A DNA stretch of 64,000 bases from the NCBI GenBank assembly GCA_009731425.1, contig AP018794.1, forward strand, positions 4,017,501-4,081,500. Reading direction: 5' to 3'. This DNA is from Lachnospiraceae bacterium KM106-2. GTDB lineage: Bacteria > Bacillota > Clostridia > Lachnospirales > Lachnospiraceae. Shown here in pieces: positions 9,076-16,857 of the stretch. A model generated the notes under the pieces. It searched no databases. It saw only the letters and a list, made by a program, of their open reading frames with translations, and was not told where the DNA came from. The position numbers and the translations under genes were made by a program. Numbering within the stretch: position 1 is the first letter of the stretch; each line of letters begins with the position of its first letter.

Positions 9076-9143
9076 GAAGAAAGCCAAGGATGCGCACTCA
9101 CGCGAAAAGGAAGATATCACTTCGTGATCGCGTTCGGCGCAGA
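9076..9143 (+). repeat. Dispersed intergenic element, copy A
   Basis: GGATGCGCACTCAC (9087-9100) and GTTCGGCGC (9131-9139) are conserved with copies near 40346-40413 and 50966-51018. TGCGC/GCGCA and CGAA/TTCG can pair across the element, and ATCAC-TTC-GTGAT forms an internal hairpin. The spacer up to the next gene at 9258 holds nothing else recognisable. Confidence 0.65.
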
Positions 9144-9257
9144 GAGTTTACGCGAACAATAAGCCAAAGTAATAAAGTTGTTTATTTGAAGTCCCAGATG
9201 TTGTAAAATAAATATAACTGGATAAATTTACAAGATACATGACGAGGAGGACATAAG

Positions 9258-10028
9258 ATGAAAACAGAGATTGAACAGAATTGGGATCAGATGGCCCATG
9301 CCTATGAGGACTTTACTGAAGGAGAAGATTCTTATAGTTATCAGATCGAGTGGCCTTGTATTCAGAAGATGATGCCGGAACTTGCAGGCAAGAAAGTACT
9401 GGATTTAGGTTGTGGAACCGGAAGATTTACTTTTTTACTCGAAGAGGAGAAAGCAAGTCTTGTAACCGGAGTCGACCTATCCGCCAATATGTTAGAGATG
9501 GCGAAGGAAAAGGCAGCCAAGAGAAATTCAAAGGCAGAGTTTCAAAAAGGAGACTTATTAGATTTAAAGAAGTACATAGATGGAAAGTATGATTTTATCT
9601 TTTCCTCAACGACAACACATTACATAAAAGATCTACCAAAGTTATTTCACGAGATGTATGACATATTAGAGGATAATGGTTCTGCAATTCTTTCGGTCAT
9701 GCATCCTGTCTATACGGCACAATATCCAATCGCAGATGGAGGACGATTCCCAGAAGATGAAGAATGGGTTGTGAGGTATCTAGATAAGAGGGAGAGAGCT
9801 TATATCCAGCCATGGATTGAATATAATCATGAAATCCCCAATTATCTTAGTACAAGCTACCACTTTACTATAAGCGATTATGTAAATGCATTATTAGGAG
9901 CGGGATTTACTTTAGATAGGCTGGAGGAACCAGATCCACCAGAAGAATGGAAAGAAAGCCAGTCAGGAAGATATGATGGCTTTATTGAAACCCCAAGTTA
10001 TCTAATTCTAAAAATAAGTAAGAGGTAG
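9258..10028 (+). CDS. Class I SAM-dependent methyltransferase
   Basis: The protein has 256 residues with a Rossmann methyltransferase fold. Motif I is VLDLGCGTGRFTF (about 47-59), followed by TGVDLSANMLEMA (motif II) and FIFSSTTTHYI (motif IV region). The C-terminal region with HFTISDYVNALLGAGF resembles the UbiE/Methyltransf_11 group acting on small molecules. The substrate is unknown. The ribosome site is GAGGAGG, 8 nt before ATG. It heads a run of closely spaced genes to 14273. Confidence 0.85.
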   Translation: MKTEIEQNWDQMAHAYEDFTEGEDSYSYQIEWPCIQKMMPELAGKKVLDLGCGTGRFTFLLEEEKASLVTGVDLSANMLEMAKEKAAKRNSKAEFQKGDLLDLKKYIDGKYDFIFSSTTTHYIKDLPKLFHEMYDILEDNGSAILSVMHPVYTAQYPIADGGRFPEDEEWVVRYLDKRERAYIQPWIEYNHEIPNYLSTSYHFTISDYVNALLGAGFTLDRLEEPDPPEEWKESQSGRYDGFIETPSYLILKISKR

Positions 10029-10032
10029 AAAA

Positions 10033-10251
10033 ATGGTTATTTTGATTGTGTTAGGCTTTATTGTGATCTTGCTTGGAATTGCTTTATGGCTTTATCAGCG
10101 GAATGTATGGCGTTGTATGGAATGTAATTTTACATTTCGTGTTCGCTTTTCACAGTATTTAGCGGCGCCCAATCTAGGAGTGCATCAAAAGGAGTTATAT
10201 TGTCCATATTGTAAAAAGAAAACAGAGTGTTTAGAGGAACGATCAGAGTAA
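10033..10251 (+). CDS. Small membrane protein with zinc-ribbon-like cysteines
   Basis: This 72-residue protein has one N-terminal membrane helix (about residues 2-22) followed by CMEC (about 31-34) and CPYC (about 57-60) pairs that could bind zinc. It starts 5 nt after the methyltransferase gene. I do not recognise a family. Co-translation with its neighbours is likely. Confidence 0.65.
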   Translation: MVILIVLGFIVILLGIALWLYQRNVWRCMECNFTFRVRFSQYLAAPNLGVHQKELYCPYCKKKTECLEERSE

Positions 10252-10283
10252 GGATGAGATTGTATAGTAGGAGATGCGAGTAG

Positions 10284-11000
10284 ATGAATAAGGATAAGAG
10301 AATTGAAGAAATACGGAAGGCGGAACGGTTATCTCATACCATGGCATATTCGGAACATGAGCTATTTGAGAGGGGAACATGGCTAGCAAATCCAATTCAT
10401 GCATTAACGGATTTATATCCCTATTATAAAGAATATGAGAAAATAAATGTATTGGATCTAGGTTGTGGAATCGGTAGAAATAGTATCCCTTTTGCAATTC
10501 AATTTAAGGAGAATGCGTGCAAGATCGATTGCGTGGATTTATTAGAGCTTGCAATTGAACAATTACATCAGTATAGCTGCCAATATGGAGTAGAGCAGAT
10601 GATAACTGGTGTTGTAAGTACAGCAGAAGCATATGCGATCAAACCGAACTTCTATGATCTTATTATAGCAGCATCGGTATTAGAACATATGGAGTCGAAA
10701 GAGGCAATGGAGATGAAGCTGCTGGAGATTGCTAAAGGGATGAGAAAGAAAGGAATCTGTTGTCTGTTAATGAATACACAGATCACAGAACAAAATCTGC
10801 AAACGAAAAGTCCGTTAGTCCCTCAGTTTGAAATAAATCTTGATACGAAGGAAATGCTTCAGATCCTTGAGGATGTCTTTGAGGATTGGAGGATACTGGA
10901 TTGTCATGTGAGTCCACAACAGTATGAGATACCAAGAGAACAAGGAACTGTAAATCTAAAAACGAATGTAGTGGTATTCGTTGCACAAAAAAAGGATTAA
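10284..11000 (+). CDS. Class I SAM-dependent methyltransferase (TehB/Methyltransf_25-like)
   Basis: The 238-residue protein has motif I VLDLGCGIGRNSIPFA (about 56-71) and the acidic motif II DCVDLLELAIEQL. DLIIAASVLEHMES is the motif IV/post-I segment, typical of small-molecule methyltransferases. The C terminus is a short beta region (NLKTNVVVFVAQK). The ribosome site is GTAGGAGATG. The substrate is unknown; it is the second methyltransferase in 2 kb but not a close copy of the first. Confidence 0.83.
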   Translation: MNKDKRIEEIRKAERLSHTMAYSEHELFERGTWLANPIHALTDLYPYYKEYEKINVLDLGCGIGRNSIPFAIQFKENACKIDCVDLLELAIEQLHQYSCQYGVEQMITGVVSTAEAYAIKPNFYDLIIAASVLEHMESKEAMEMKLLEIAKGMRKKGICCLLMNTQITEQNLQTKSPLVPQFEINLDTKEMLQILEDVFEDWRILDCHVSPQQYEIPREQGTVNLKTNVVVFVAQKKD

Positions 11001-11012
11001 AAGAGTGAGCGT

Positions 11013-11555
11013 ATGTATCTATACCATTATTATGAGGAGCAGGATGGACCCTTTCGGAATCTGTCTGATCTGCCAGAAGAAAAAGCAAAAGAAGTTTTGC
11101 AGCAGATCAAAAGGAATCGTCCAGAATCTTTTGCAGCAGTACGGGATAAGGAATACATAAGAATCAGACTTGGTTATGAAGCGATCGTCAGAGAGTTATT
11201 CTCTAATATGGGAGGAAGAATGGATCGGTTTGCTCCTCACTATATGGTAGTTGGAGAATGTCCCTGGCTGGCTTCTTGGTATGAGAACCCAGCTTATATT
11301 AGAATACCGATCGAGGAATTTGATCTGTCGACCCTCTCCTTTACGTATGGAGATATGCATCCGACATTCAGTGATCGAGTGAATGATGGAAAAGAATATC
11401 GTAAGACATTATACGATTATAAGGGGATCATAAAGATGATCAAAAAGTATGGTCTGCCACAAGAATGGAATGCAGATGGGGCTTATGGACCGGAGCGGTA
11501 CATTGAGGTACAGGTCTGGAGCGAGGACACCATTAGCAAGTATAAAAATAAATAA
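11013..11555 (+). CDS. Conserved-type hypothetical protein
   Basis: A 180-residue soluble protein rich in Tyr, Trp and acidic residues, with no signal peptide or membrane segment. The segments HYYEEQDGPFRNLSDLP and YGDMHPTFSDRVNDG look like conserved blocks, but I cannot name a family. It lies 12 nt after the methyltransferase gene and 13 nt before the VOC gene, so it is in the same transcript. Confidence 0.75.
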   Translation: MYLYHYYEEQDGPFRNLSDLPEEKAKEVLQQIKRNRPESFAAVRDKEYIRIRLGYEAIVRELFSNMGGRMDRFAPHYMVVGECPWLASWYENPAYIRIPIEEFDLSTLSFTYGDMHPTFSDRVNDGKEYRKTLYDYKGIIKMIKKYGLPQEWNADGAYGPERYIEVQVWSEDTISKYKNK

Positions 11556-11568
11556 GGAGTGAACAGAT

Positions 11569-11964
11569 ATGAGATTAGATGGATTTGGTTTATTTGTAGA
11601 TGATATCGAGAAGATTGTTACTTTCTACCGTGAGGTGCTTGGCTTCCAGATCGAGTGGGAGAAAGGGCAGGGCAATGTATATCTTGAGAAGGATGGAACA
11701 CTGTTCTTATTATATGGAAAAAAGGATTTTGAGAAGATGACAAGCAGAAAGTATCAGTATATTAAAAGTGGATTAAACGGTCACTTTGAGATCGCTCTTA
11801 GTGTACCCACTTTTGCGGACGTAGATAAAGAATTCAAGCGGGTTGTGGCAGCAGGAGCTACCCCTGTCATGGAACCAGAGACAGAGGAGTGGGGACAAAG
11901 AACCTGTTATATTGCAGATCCAGAAGGAAACCTGATCGAGATTGGATCATTTCAGAAAGAGTAA
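11569..11964 (+). CDS. VOC (glyoxalase/bleomycin-resistance-like) family protein
   Basis: This 131-residue protein is a pair of beta-alpha-beta-beta-beta modules. The N-terminal module starts GFGLFVDDIEKIVTFYREVLGF. The C-terminal module ends YIADPEGNLIEIGSF, where Glu is the usual metal ligand. The family covers metal-dependent lyases, dioxygenases and drug-binding proteins, and the actual role is not deducible. AAGGAG precedes ATG by 9 nt. Confidence 0.88.
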   Translation: MRLDGFGLFVDDIEKIVTFYREVLGFQIEWEKGQGNVYLEKDGTLFLLYGKKDFEKMTSRKYQYIKSGLNGHFEIALSVPTFADVDKEFKRVVAAGATPVMEPETEEWGQRTCYIADPEGNLIEIGSFQKE

Positions 11965-12030
11965 CGGAAGGAAAGGAACCCTTCGGCTAAAAAGCGATAT
12001 GCTAGTAAGAGAATAGAAATCGAGTAAGTG

Positions 12031-12729
12031 ATGCTCATGAAAGAATTTCTTACAAATGATCAGGTTTTATTCCTTGGAATCTCTCTGCCAAGACTTCTAT
12101 TAACTGCAATTCTTTGCGGTATCATTGGCTTTGAGAGGGAACAGCATGTCAACCGGCCAGCAGGCGCTAGAACTCATATGTTAGTGGGGGTAGCCTCCTG
12201 TCTCATTATGATCATTTCTGAATTTGTATATCAAAAGTATGATGGAGCTGCTAATATCGATCCGACTAGATTAGGTGCTCAGGTTATTAGCGGAATCGGT
12301 TTCCTTGGAGCTGGAACGATCATCAAAGAAGGCTATAATGTGAAAGGACTTACAACTGCCGCATCCTTGTGGGCTGTCTCTTGTGTGGGATTAGCTGTTG
12401 GATGCGGTTTTTATTCGGGTGCGATTGTTGCGACTCTCATCATTTACATTACCTTGATCTGTTTAAAATCATTTATGGAGCGCCATTCTCATTATCGGAC
12501 TTTATGTGTGCATTGTATTGAGACAGAAGAGACGATGGAACAGGTAAGAAAGTTATTAGATAGTGTAGAGATTTCAATCCAAGAGGTGGAATATGTTTTT
12601 ACCGAGGAGGAAGTTGGAGCCTTATTTCGAATTCATATGATATTATCGACGGAAAAAGACAAATTAGAGTATATTTTAAGCAAAATAAGTGAAATGAATG
12701 AGGTAATCGATGTTTATGTAGAACGATAA
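12031..12729 (+). CDS. MgtC/SapB family membrane protein
   Basis: The protein is about 232 residues, with four to five membrane helices in the first 150 (ISLPRLLLTAILCGIIGFER, MLVGVASCLIMIISEF, GAQVISGIGFLGAGTIIKEG, GLTTAASLWAVSCVGLAVGCG). These contain the MgtC signature GFERE...PAGARTHMLVG...GIGFLGAGTI. The soluble C-terminal domain (about 155-232) resembles an ACT-like module. MgtC proteins are linked to magnesium limitation and acid tolerance. The start is uncertain: GTG 12028, ATG 12031 and ATG 12037 are all in frame, with no strong ribosome site. Confidence 0.9.
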   Translation: MLMKEFLTNDQVLFLGISLPRLLLTAILCGIIGFEREQHVNRPAGARTHMLVGVASCLIMIISEFVYQKYDGAANIDPTRLGAQVISGIGFLGAGTIIKEGYNVKGLTTAASLWAVSCVGLAVGCGFYSGAIVATLIIYITLICLKSFMERHSHYRTLCVHCIETEETMEQVRKLLDSVEISIQEVEYVFTEEEVGALFRIHMILSTEKDKLEYILSKISEMNEVIDVYVER

Positions 12730-12782
12730 TGGACATATTATTACTATTAGAAAACGATTTTAAGAGAAAGGGTCTAATAAGA

Positions 12783-14273
12783 ATGAAAGAGTCTATTTGG
12801 CAGGAGATACCGAAGACATTTTCGTGGGAGCCAATTCATGATAATGAACAAGTGGAAGTAGCCGTCATTGGTGGCGGGATGGCAGGAATTCTGACCGCTT
12901 ACCAATTGCAGGAGCAAGGGTTTAATGTAAAAGTATTTGAAGCAGAGACCGTTGGCTGCGGTGTCACTTCGTACACGACTGCAAAGATTACCTCCCAGCA
13001 TAATATATTTTACAATCAGTTATTTGAAGATTATGGACTGGAGCGGGCGAGAGAGTATGCAAAGCGCAATCAGGAAGCTATCACGGAATATGAGAAGATG
13101 GTAAAATACCTAAATATTGATTGTGATTTTAAGAGGGAAGCTAGTTTTGTTTATTCTATGAATCGTTTAGATCGACTGGAGAAAGAAGCCGATGTGGCTA
13201 GGTGCCTTGGACTTCCAGCTGAATACACAAAAGAAACCGATCTGCCCTTTGAGGTGAATGGAGCAGTCCGGTTCGAAAAACAGGCACAGTTTCATCCTTT
13301 AAAGTTTTTATATGCAGTGGCAGAAAAACTAAATGGATACGAGCATACTAAGGTATTGCAGATCAAGAAGCCCCATACGCTAAGAGTGGTAAACCGAGAT
13401 CAGGAGGATGAAGTCTTTGAGGTAACTGCAGATTATATTATTGTGACAACTCATTATCCATTTATCAATGTACCAGGATACTATTTTGCGAGAATGTATC
13501 AGGAACGTTCCTATGTGGCAGCAATTAGGGAAGAGAAAACGATACAGAAAGGAATGTATATCGGTGCTTATAATACAGGGTATTCCTTCCGCAGATATCA
13601 GGATTATATCTTAATTGGAGGCGAGAAGCATAAGACAGGATATGGCTTGGACAAAAATCATTCCAAGGCGCTGATCAAGTCAATACGGGGATTCTATAAG
13701 GATGCAGAAGTGGAAAAGATTTGGGCAACACAGGATTGTATGTCGTTGGATCAAATCCCATATATCGGTCGTTATTCCAACAAATTAGATTATATCTATG
13801 TAGCCACTGGCTATAACAAATGGGGGATGTCGTCTTCTATGGTCAGTGCAAAGCTCCTAACCGATATTCTATGTGGAATCGTCGAAAGCGAAGAATCTAT
13901 TTTCTCACCAGGACGCTTTAAAATCAAGACATCAACGAATACATTAGTAAATAATATTAAGACGGCTACCAAGCGTTTATCCTTGCAAATGACATGGGTT
14001 CCAAAGACAAAGTTGGACGAGATTGAACCAGGTCACGGAGGAATTGTATCTTATCATGGAAAGAAAGCGGGAGTATATAAAGATGAGGATGGCACAGTTT
14101 ATGCAGTAAAGACCAAATGCCCACATTTAGGCTGTATGCTTCAATGGAATCAGGAGGAGAAGAGTTGGGACTGTCCTTGCCATGGATCAAGATTTGATTA
14201 TAAAGGAAATCAGATCAACAATCCTGCAAATAGTGATCTTCCCCGCAAAGAAAATATAGAAAAGAATAATTGA
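12783..14273 (+). CDS. FAD-dependent oxidoreductase fused to a Rieske [2Fe-2S] domain
   Basis: The N-terminal DAO-type flavoprotein domain (about residues 20-370) begins with the dinucleotide fold AVIGGGMAGILTAYQL. The C-terminal Rieske domain has C446-P-H448 and C464-P-C-H467, the complete cluster ligand set. The 496-residue layout matches a family of Firmicute FAD/Rieske proteins of unknown electron donor. The ATG at 12783 (after AAAGGG) aligns better with the family than the ATG at 12729, which overlaps the mgtC stop. Cytoplasmic, as no Tat signal is visible. The substrate is unknown. Confidence 0.88.
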   Translation: MKESIWQEIPKTFSWEPIHDNEQVEVAVIGGGMAGILTAYQLQEQGFNVKVFEAETVGCGVTSYTTAKITSQHNIFYNQLFEDYGLERAREYAKRNQEAITEYEKMVKYLNIDCDFKREASFVYSMNRLDRLEKEADVARCLGLPAEYTKETDLPFEVNGAVRFEKQAQFHPLKFLYAVAEKLNGYEHTKVLQIKKPHTLRVVNRDQEDEVFEVTADYIIVTTHYPFINVPGYYFARMYQERSYVAAIREEKTIQKGMYIGAYNTGYSFRRYQDYILIGGEKHKTGYGLDKNHSKALIKSIRGFYKDAEVEKIWATQDCMSLDQIPYIGRYSNKLDYIYVATGYNKWGMSSSMVSAKLLTDILCGIVESEESIFSPGRFKIKTSTNTLVNNIKTATKRLSLQMTWVPKTKLDEIEPGHGGIVSYHGKKAGVYKDEDGTVYAVKTKCPHLGCMLQWNQEEKSWDCPCHGSRFDYKGNQINNPANSDLPRKENIEKNN

Positions 14274-14276
14274 AAA

Positions 14277-14335
14277 GGCACATACCAGATGTTATCGCCC
14301 AAAAGCAATAACCTATGGTATGTGCCATTTTCTTG
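14277..14335 (+). terminator. Terminator after the oxidoreductase gene
   Basis: GGCACATACCA and TGGTATGTGCC arms flank a 27-nt loop and are followed by ATTTTCTT. The loop is long but the 11-bp stem is perfect. Confidence 0.7.
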
Positions 14336-14482
14336 ACATAAACCAACAAATTTGAAATACTTCTGTCCGTTCCCATTTAAAGAAATAAAGGATGGATGTA
14401 GGTGGGTGCTTAACTAATGAGAACAATGATTGGTGCCATGGATTAGGGATACAATCAGCTTTGCACCATTGATTATGGGTGG

Positions 14483-14674
14483 ATGTCATTGTGTACTCCC
14501 AAGAGTCTCGCAACGATTACATTCATTCTGTGTGTTTACATCATCGACCACATGATACCTATTATAGGTGCTTTGTTAGTCTACGTCGGGATTCCAACGA
14601 GGGTTATTGGAATATTAATATTCTTGTACATATTGGGTGAATTTATACTATTTTTGCAAAAATTAAAAAATTAG
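14483..14674 (+). CDS. Possible small hydrophobic protein
   Basis: A 63-codon frame with two hydrophobic stretches (ATITFILCVYIIDHMI and VIGILIFLYILGEFILFL) lies in the 457-bp stretch between the Rieske gene and tRNA-Leu. It has no convincing ribosome site, and an internal ATG at codon 24 is equally possible. The rest of this stretch shows a weak inverted repeat (GGTGC/GCACC, 14430-14475) and nothing else I can name. It may be non-coding. Confidence 0.25.
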   Translation: MSLCTPKSLATITFILCVYIIDHMIPIIGALLVYVGIPTRVIGILIFLYILGEFILFLQKLKN

Positions 14675-14676
14675 TA

Positions 14677-14705
14677 TTGTAATTTATCTAATTATATGAT
14701 ACAAT
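14677..14705 (+). promoter_or_regulatory. Promoter of tRNA-Leu
   Basis: TTGTAA (14677-14682), a 17-bp spacer and TACAAT (14700-14705) lie 24 bp before the tRNA. Confidence 0.7.
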
Positions 14706-14729
14706 ACATCTTGTCTGAAAAAGTGACAT

Positions 14730-14814
14730 GCAGTTGTGGCGGAATTGGCATACGCGCTAGACTAAGGATCTAGTCTGGGATAACTGGGTACGGGTTCAAG
14801 TCCCGTCAACTGCA
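14730..14814 (+). tRNA. tRNA-Leu (anticodon AAG)
   Basis: Acceptor arms GCAGTTG (14730-14736) and CAACTGC (14807-14813) pair fully. The anticodon arm is CTAGA-CTAAGGA-TCTAG with anticodon AAG at 14764-14766, there is a long variable arm, and the T arm is CGGGTTCAAGTCCCG. CCA is not encoded. A34 would need deamination to inosine for wobble reading. The tRNA is intact, and the repeats and tailocin element start just downstream. Confidence 0.96.
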
Positions 14815-14821
14815 CTATATG

Positions 14822-14853
14822 AAAAGGATCAAACCGAAAGGTTTGGTCCTTTT
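14822..14853 (+). terminator. Terminator after tRNA-Leu
   Basis: A 10-bp stem (AAGGATCAAACC / GGTTTGGTCCTT) with a GAAA tetraloop and six T residues follows the tRNA. Confidence 0.9.
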
Positions 14854-14861
14854 TTCGTTAT

Positions 14862-15361
14862 GTAAATTCGGGACTTGAACCGAAGGTCTTTTTCCGTTAA
14901 GAAAGGCTGCCAGTGGCAGGCTTTTAGGAAAAAGGCCCGAACCGGTACCGAATTGCGTAAGCAATTGGGTGGTGAGGGAGCACAAGCGACGAAGGAGCGG
15001 AGTCCCGGGGGTTTCGTCCGAGAATAAGTAAAGTTAAGAGACTTGAACCGAAGGTCTTTTTCCGTTAAGAAAGGCTGCCAGTGGCAGGCTTTTAGGAAAA
15101 AGGCCCGAACCGGTACCGAATTGCGTAAGCAATTGGGTGGTGAGGGAGCACAAGCGACGAAGGAGCGGAGTCCCGTCAACGGACGTCTTGAGAAGAGTAA
15201 ATTCGGGACTTGAACCGAAGGTCTTTTGGCGTTAAGAGAGGCTGCCGGTGGCAGGCTTTTAGACAAAAGGCCCGAACCGGTACCGAATTGCAAAACAATT
15301 GGGTGGAGAGGGAGCACAAGCGACGAAATGAGCGGAGTCCCGGGGCGGATGTCTTAAAAAA
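14862..15361 (+). repeat. Three tandem ~168-bp repeats carrying tRNA T-arm complement
   Basis: Units begin near 14862, 15030 and 15197; the shared GACTTGAACC starts at 14872, 15040 and 15207, giving periods of 168 and 167. Each unit contains GGGACTTGAACC-like sequence (the complement of a tRNA T-arm; unit 2 lacks the first two G), a GCTGCCAGTGGCAGGC hairpin, CCGGTACCG, an AATTGC(GTAA)GCAATT hairpin and GAGCGGAGTCCCG. Unit 2 ends GAGTCCCGTCAAC, matching the 3' end of tRNA-Leu over AGTCCCGTCAAC. Units 1 and 2 are nearly identical and unit 3 has diverged. The DNA is clearly richer in GC than its surroundings. The reverse-strand reading frame across it is a by-product of the repetition. Confidence 0.9.
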
Positions 15362-15400
15362 TCATATAGTTACAAGGCATTTTGTATCGCATTTATCAAC
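15330..15400 (+). repeat. Left boundary-like direct repeat of the tailocin element
   Basis: The end of the third repeat (GAGCGGAGTCCCGG...GATGTCTT, then TTACAAGGCATTTTG) reappears in degenerate form at 31613-31665 (GAGCGAAGTCCCGG...TATGTCCT, then TTACAAGGCTTTTTTG). The two flank the tail gene cluster. Their status as attachment sites is inferred. Confidence 0.5.
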
Positions 15401-15414
15401 GCATACATAAAAAC

Positions 15415-15885
15415 TTAAAAGTTCTCAAATAACTTTAATATATTTATTCCATTCTCAAAAGATATGATGTAATTATCTTTCTTTATGTACGGAGCGTACT
15501 TTTCTTCATAATATTGCAATGCATCATTAAGAAAAGCTTCTGTTACATCGAGGTAATCAGCCACTTCGTATTTACTTGTACAATGTGCTTCAAAGGCGTC
15601 AATTAAGCCAGATAGACCAATTAGTTTGTTATAGGCATATATTCTTGCTTTTCGCTCTTGTTTGCGATTCTCAACAATTGATTGATCTATGATATTACCT
15701 ACAGTTAACTTATAATGACCGATTTCTTCTAAAAGAATACATTTTTTTTCTTTTATAGTAGGAATCTTTTTACTTATTCCAATTCGATTTCCTTTTATTA
15801 GTCCTTTTACATTAGATATAAATATTTTATCGATTACATAAATACCGTTATTTAGGCATTCTTGTTGTAAACCCTCATAGGTCAA
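15415..15885 (-). CDS. ImmA/IrrE-family metallopeptidase-like protein
   Basis: A 156-residue protein with LLEEIGHYKLT (about residues 54-64), the family's active-site helix in the variant EExxH form, and YDVTEAFLNDALQYYEEKY-like C-terminal helices (here DYLDVTEAFLNDAL). ImmA-type proteases cleave the neighbouring CI-like repressor to induce the element. The start is TTG at 15885, 10 nt after AAGGAG; no ATG is available. It lies 14 nt downstream of the repressor gene on the same strand, so the two form an immunity operon. Confidence 0.78.
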   Translation of the reverse strand: MTYEGLQQECLNNGIYVIDKIFISNVKGLIKGNRIGISKKIPTIKEKKCILLEEIGHYKLTVGNIIDQSIVENRKQERKARIYAYNKLIGLSGLIDAFEAHCTSKYEVADYLDVTEAFLNDALQYYEEKYAPYIKKDNYIISFENGINILKLFENF

Positions 15886-15899
15886 ATTACATCTACTCC

Positions 15900-16337
15900 T
15901 TATAAATTTTCTAAATCTTCATTTATTAGCTGAAGTTCTTCTGCACTTATTTCATCATCATGTGCTGCAATTGGTTGAATATATTCATTGCAATATTTGG
16001 GAACGTAAGTGAGTTCTTTGATTCGTTCAAGAGCTTTTTGTTTACCAAGAACATTAAGTTTGTTAAGACATGATAATAGTAATTGTGTGTTACGATCATC
16101 ATTTATTATTTTGGAATCTTTAATCGGATTAGAAACTTCATTCCAGCCCATTAAGGCTGCAGGGGTTGTCTCGAGTACTTTTGCTAAAGGTTCCAGTATG
16201 GTAATTGGTAAATTCTCTATATCATCACTTTCGTATCGATAAATAGTTGCTCTGTTTTTTTCTAATTTTGCAGCAACTTCATCTACCGATAATTTCAACT
16301 CTTTACGTCTTTCTTTTATTCTTTTTCCAACTGTCAT
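15900..16337 (-). CDS. CI-like XRE-family repressor
   Basis: A 145-residue protein with an N-terminal helix-turn-helix (about residues 3-62: VGKRIKERRKELKLSVDEVAAKLEKNRATIYRYE) and an acidic C-terminal tail likely to mediate multimerisation or ImmA recognition. The start at 16337 follows AGAAAGGTG; the longer upstream frame has no ribosome site. It is transcribed leftwards from the region with TCGC-N7-GCGA palindromes, so it probably represses both itself and the rightward early gene. Confidence 0.85.
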   Translation of the reverse strand: MTVGKRIKERRKELKLSVDEVAAKLEKNRATIYRYESDDIENLPITILEPLAKVLETTPAALMGWNEVSNPIKDSKIINDDRNTQLLLSCLNKLNVLGKQKALERIKELTYVPKYCNEYIQPIAAHDDEISAEELQLINEDLENL

Positions 16338-16368
16338 AAGAACACCTTTCTCTATTACCTTTTTTATT

Positions 16369-16500
16369 ATTATAATACAAAAGTCGCAAATACGCAATTT
16401 TATTGCAAGAAAATCTGAAATAATTCGCGAATAATGCGAATACAATATTGACGCTGTAAAAATATAGTGATATATTATAATAAGTCGCATAATATGCGAC
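16369..16500. promoter_or_regulatory. Divergent early control region with two TCGC-N7-GCGA operators
   Basis: The palindromes TTCGCGAATAATGCGAA (16424-16440) and GTCGCATAATATGCGAC (16484-16500) share the core TCGC-N7-GCGA. A degenerate site (TCGCAAATACGCAA, 16384-16397) lies between the leftward -10 (ATTATA, 16369-16374, read on the minus strand) and its -35 region. The rightward promoter is TTGACG (16448-16453), 17 bp, TATATT (16471-16476), with the second palindrome at its start point. This is a CI/Cro-type switch by position. Confidence 0.7.
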
Positions 16501-16527
16501 ATTTAAAATGGAGATAGGAGGAGAAAA

Positions 16528-16731
16528 ATGGTTAATGTAAATAAATTAGTAGAGAAAATGATAGAAAATGGACTACCAATAGAAAAGATTGCAGAAATAA
16601 TATGGGGTGATAAACTGACATTATACCTAAAAATCAGTAATTATGATGAAATTTCAATCAAGGATGCTGAGAGGATAGTGGAGGTATTGAACTTAACCAA
16701 GGTAGAAGCAAATGCCATTTTTTTTGCTTAG
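16528..16731 (+). CDS. Small Cro-position regulatory protein
   Basis: A 67-residue helical protein (VEKMIENGLPIEKIAEIIWG...SIKDAERIVEVLNLTKVEANAIFF) with the helix pattern of an XRE-like domain. It is the first rightward gene opposite the repressor, with a GGAGATAGGAGG ribosome site. A Cro-like antirepressor role is inferred from position. A third operator follows its stop codon. Confidence 0.65.
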   Translation: MVNVNKLVEKMIENGLPIEKIAEIIWGDKLTLYLKISNYDEISIKDAERIVEVLNLTKVEANAIFFA

Positions 16732-16735
16732 AATG

Positions 16736-16750
16736 TCGCATTTAATGCGA
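16736..16750. promoter_or_regulatory. Third TCGC-N7-GCGA operator
   Basis: TCGCATTTAATGCGA is a palindrome with the same core and spacing as the two sites at 16425-16439 and 16485-16499. It lies 5 bp after the small gene, as a downstream operator would. Confidence 0.65.
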
Positions 16751-16857
16751 ATTGTGGTGAGCACATATTAAGCTTGAAAATTGATATAGTCAATATCATA
16801 TGAAAAGGCGACAGCGGATTCCACTATATTTTTATGAATAAAAGGACGGTGAGAAAA

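Noticed and set aside
12729..12782. Longer start for the FAD/Rieske protein at 12729
   Set aside because: The extra 18 residues have no ribosome site and precede the region that normally starts the family.
14829..15317. Reverse-strand 162-codon frame with internal repeats
   Set aside because: It lies entirely in the 168-bp tandem repeats. The protein repeats merely mirror DNA periodicity, and there is no ribosome site or protein-like composition.
14862..15361. CRISPR array
   Set aside because: There are only three units of about 168 bp, with no short repeat-spacer pattern and no cas genes anywhere in the window.
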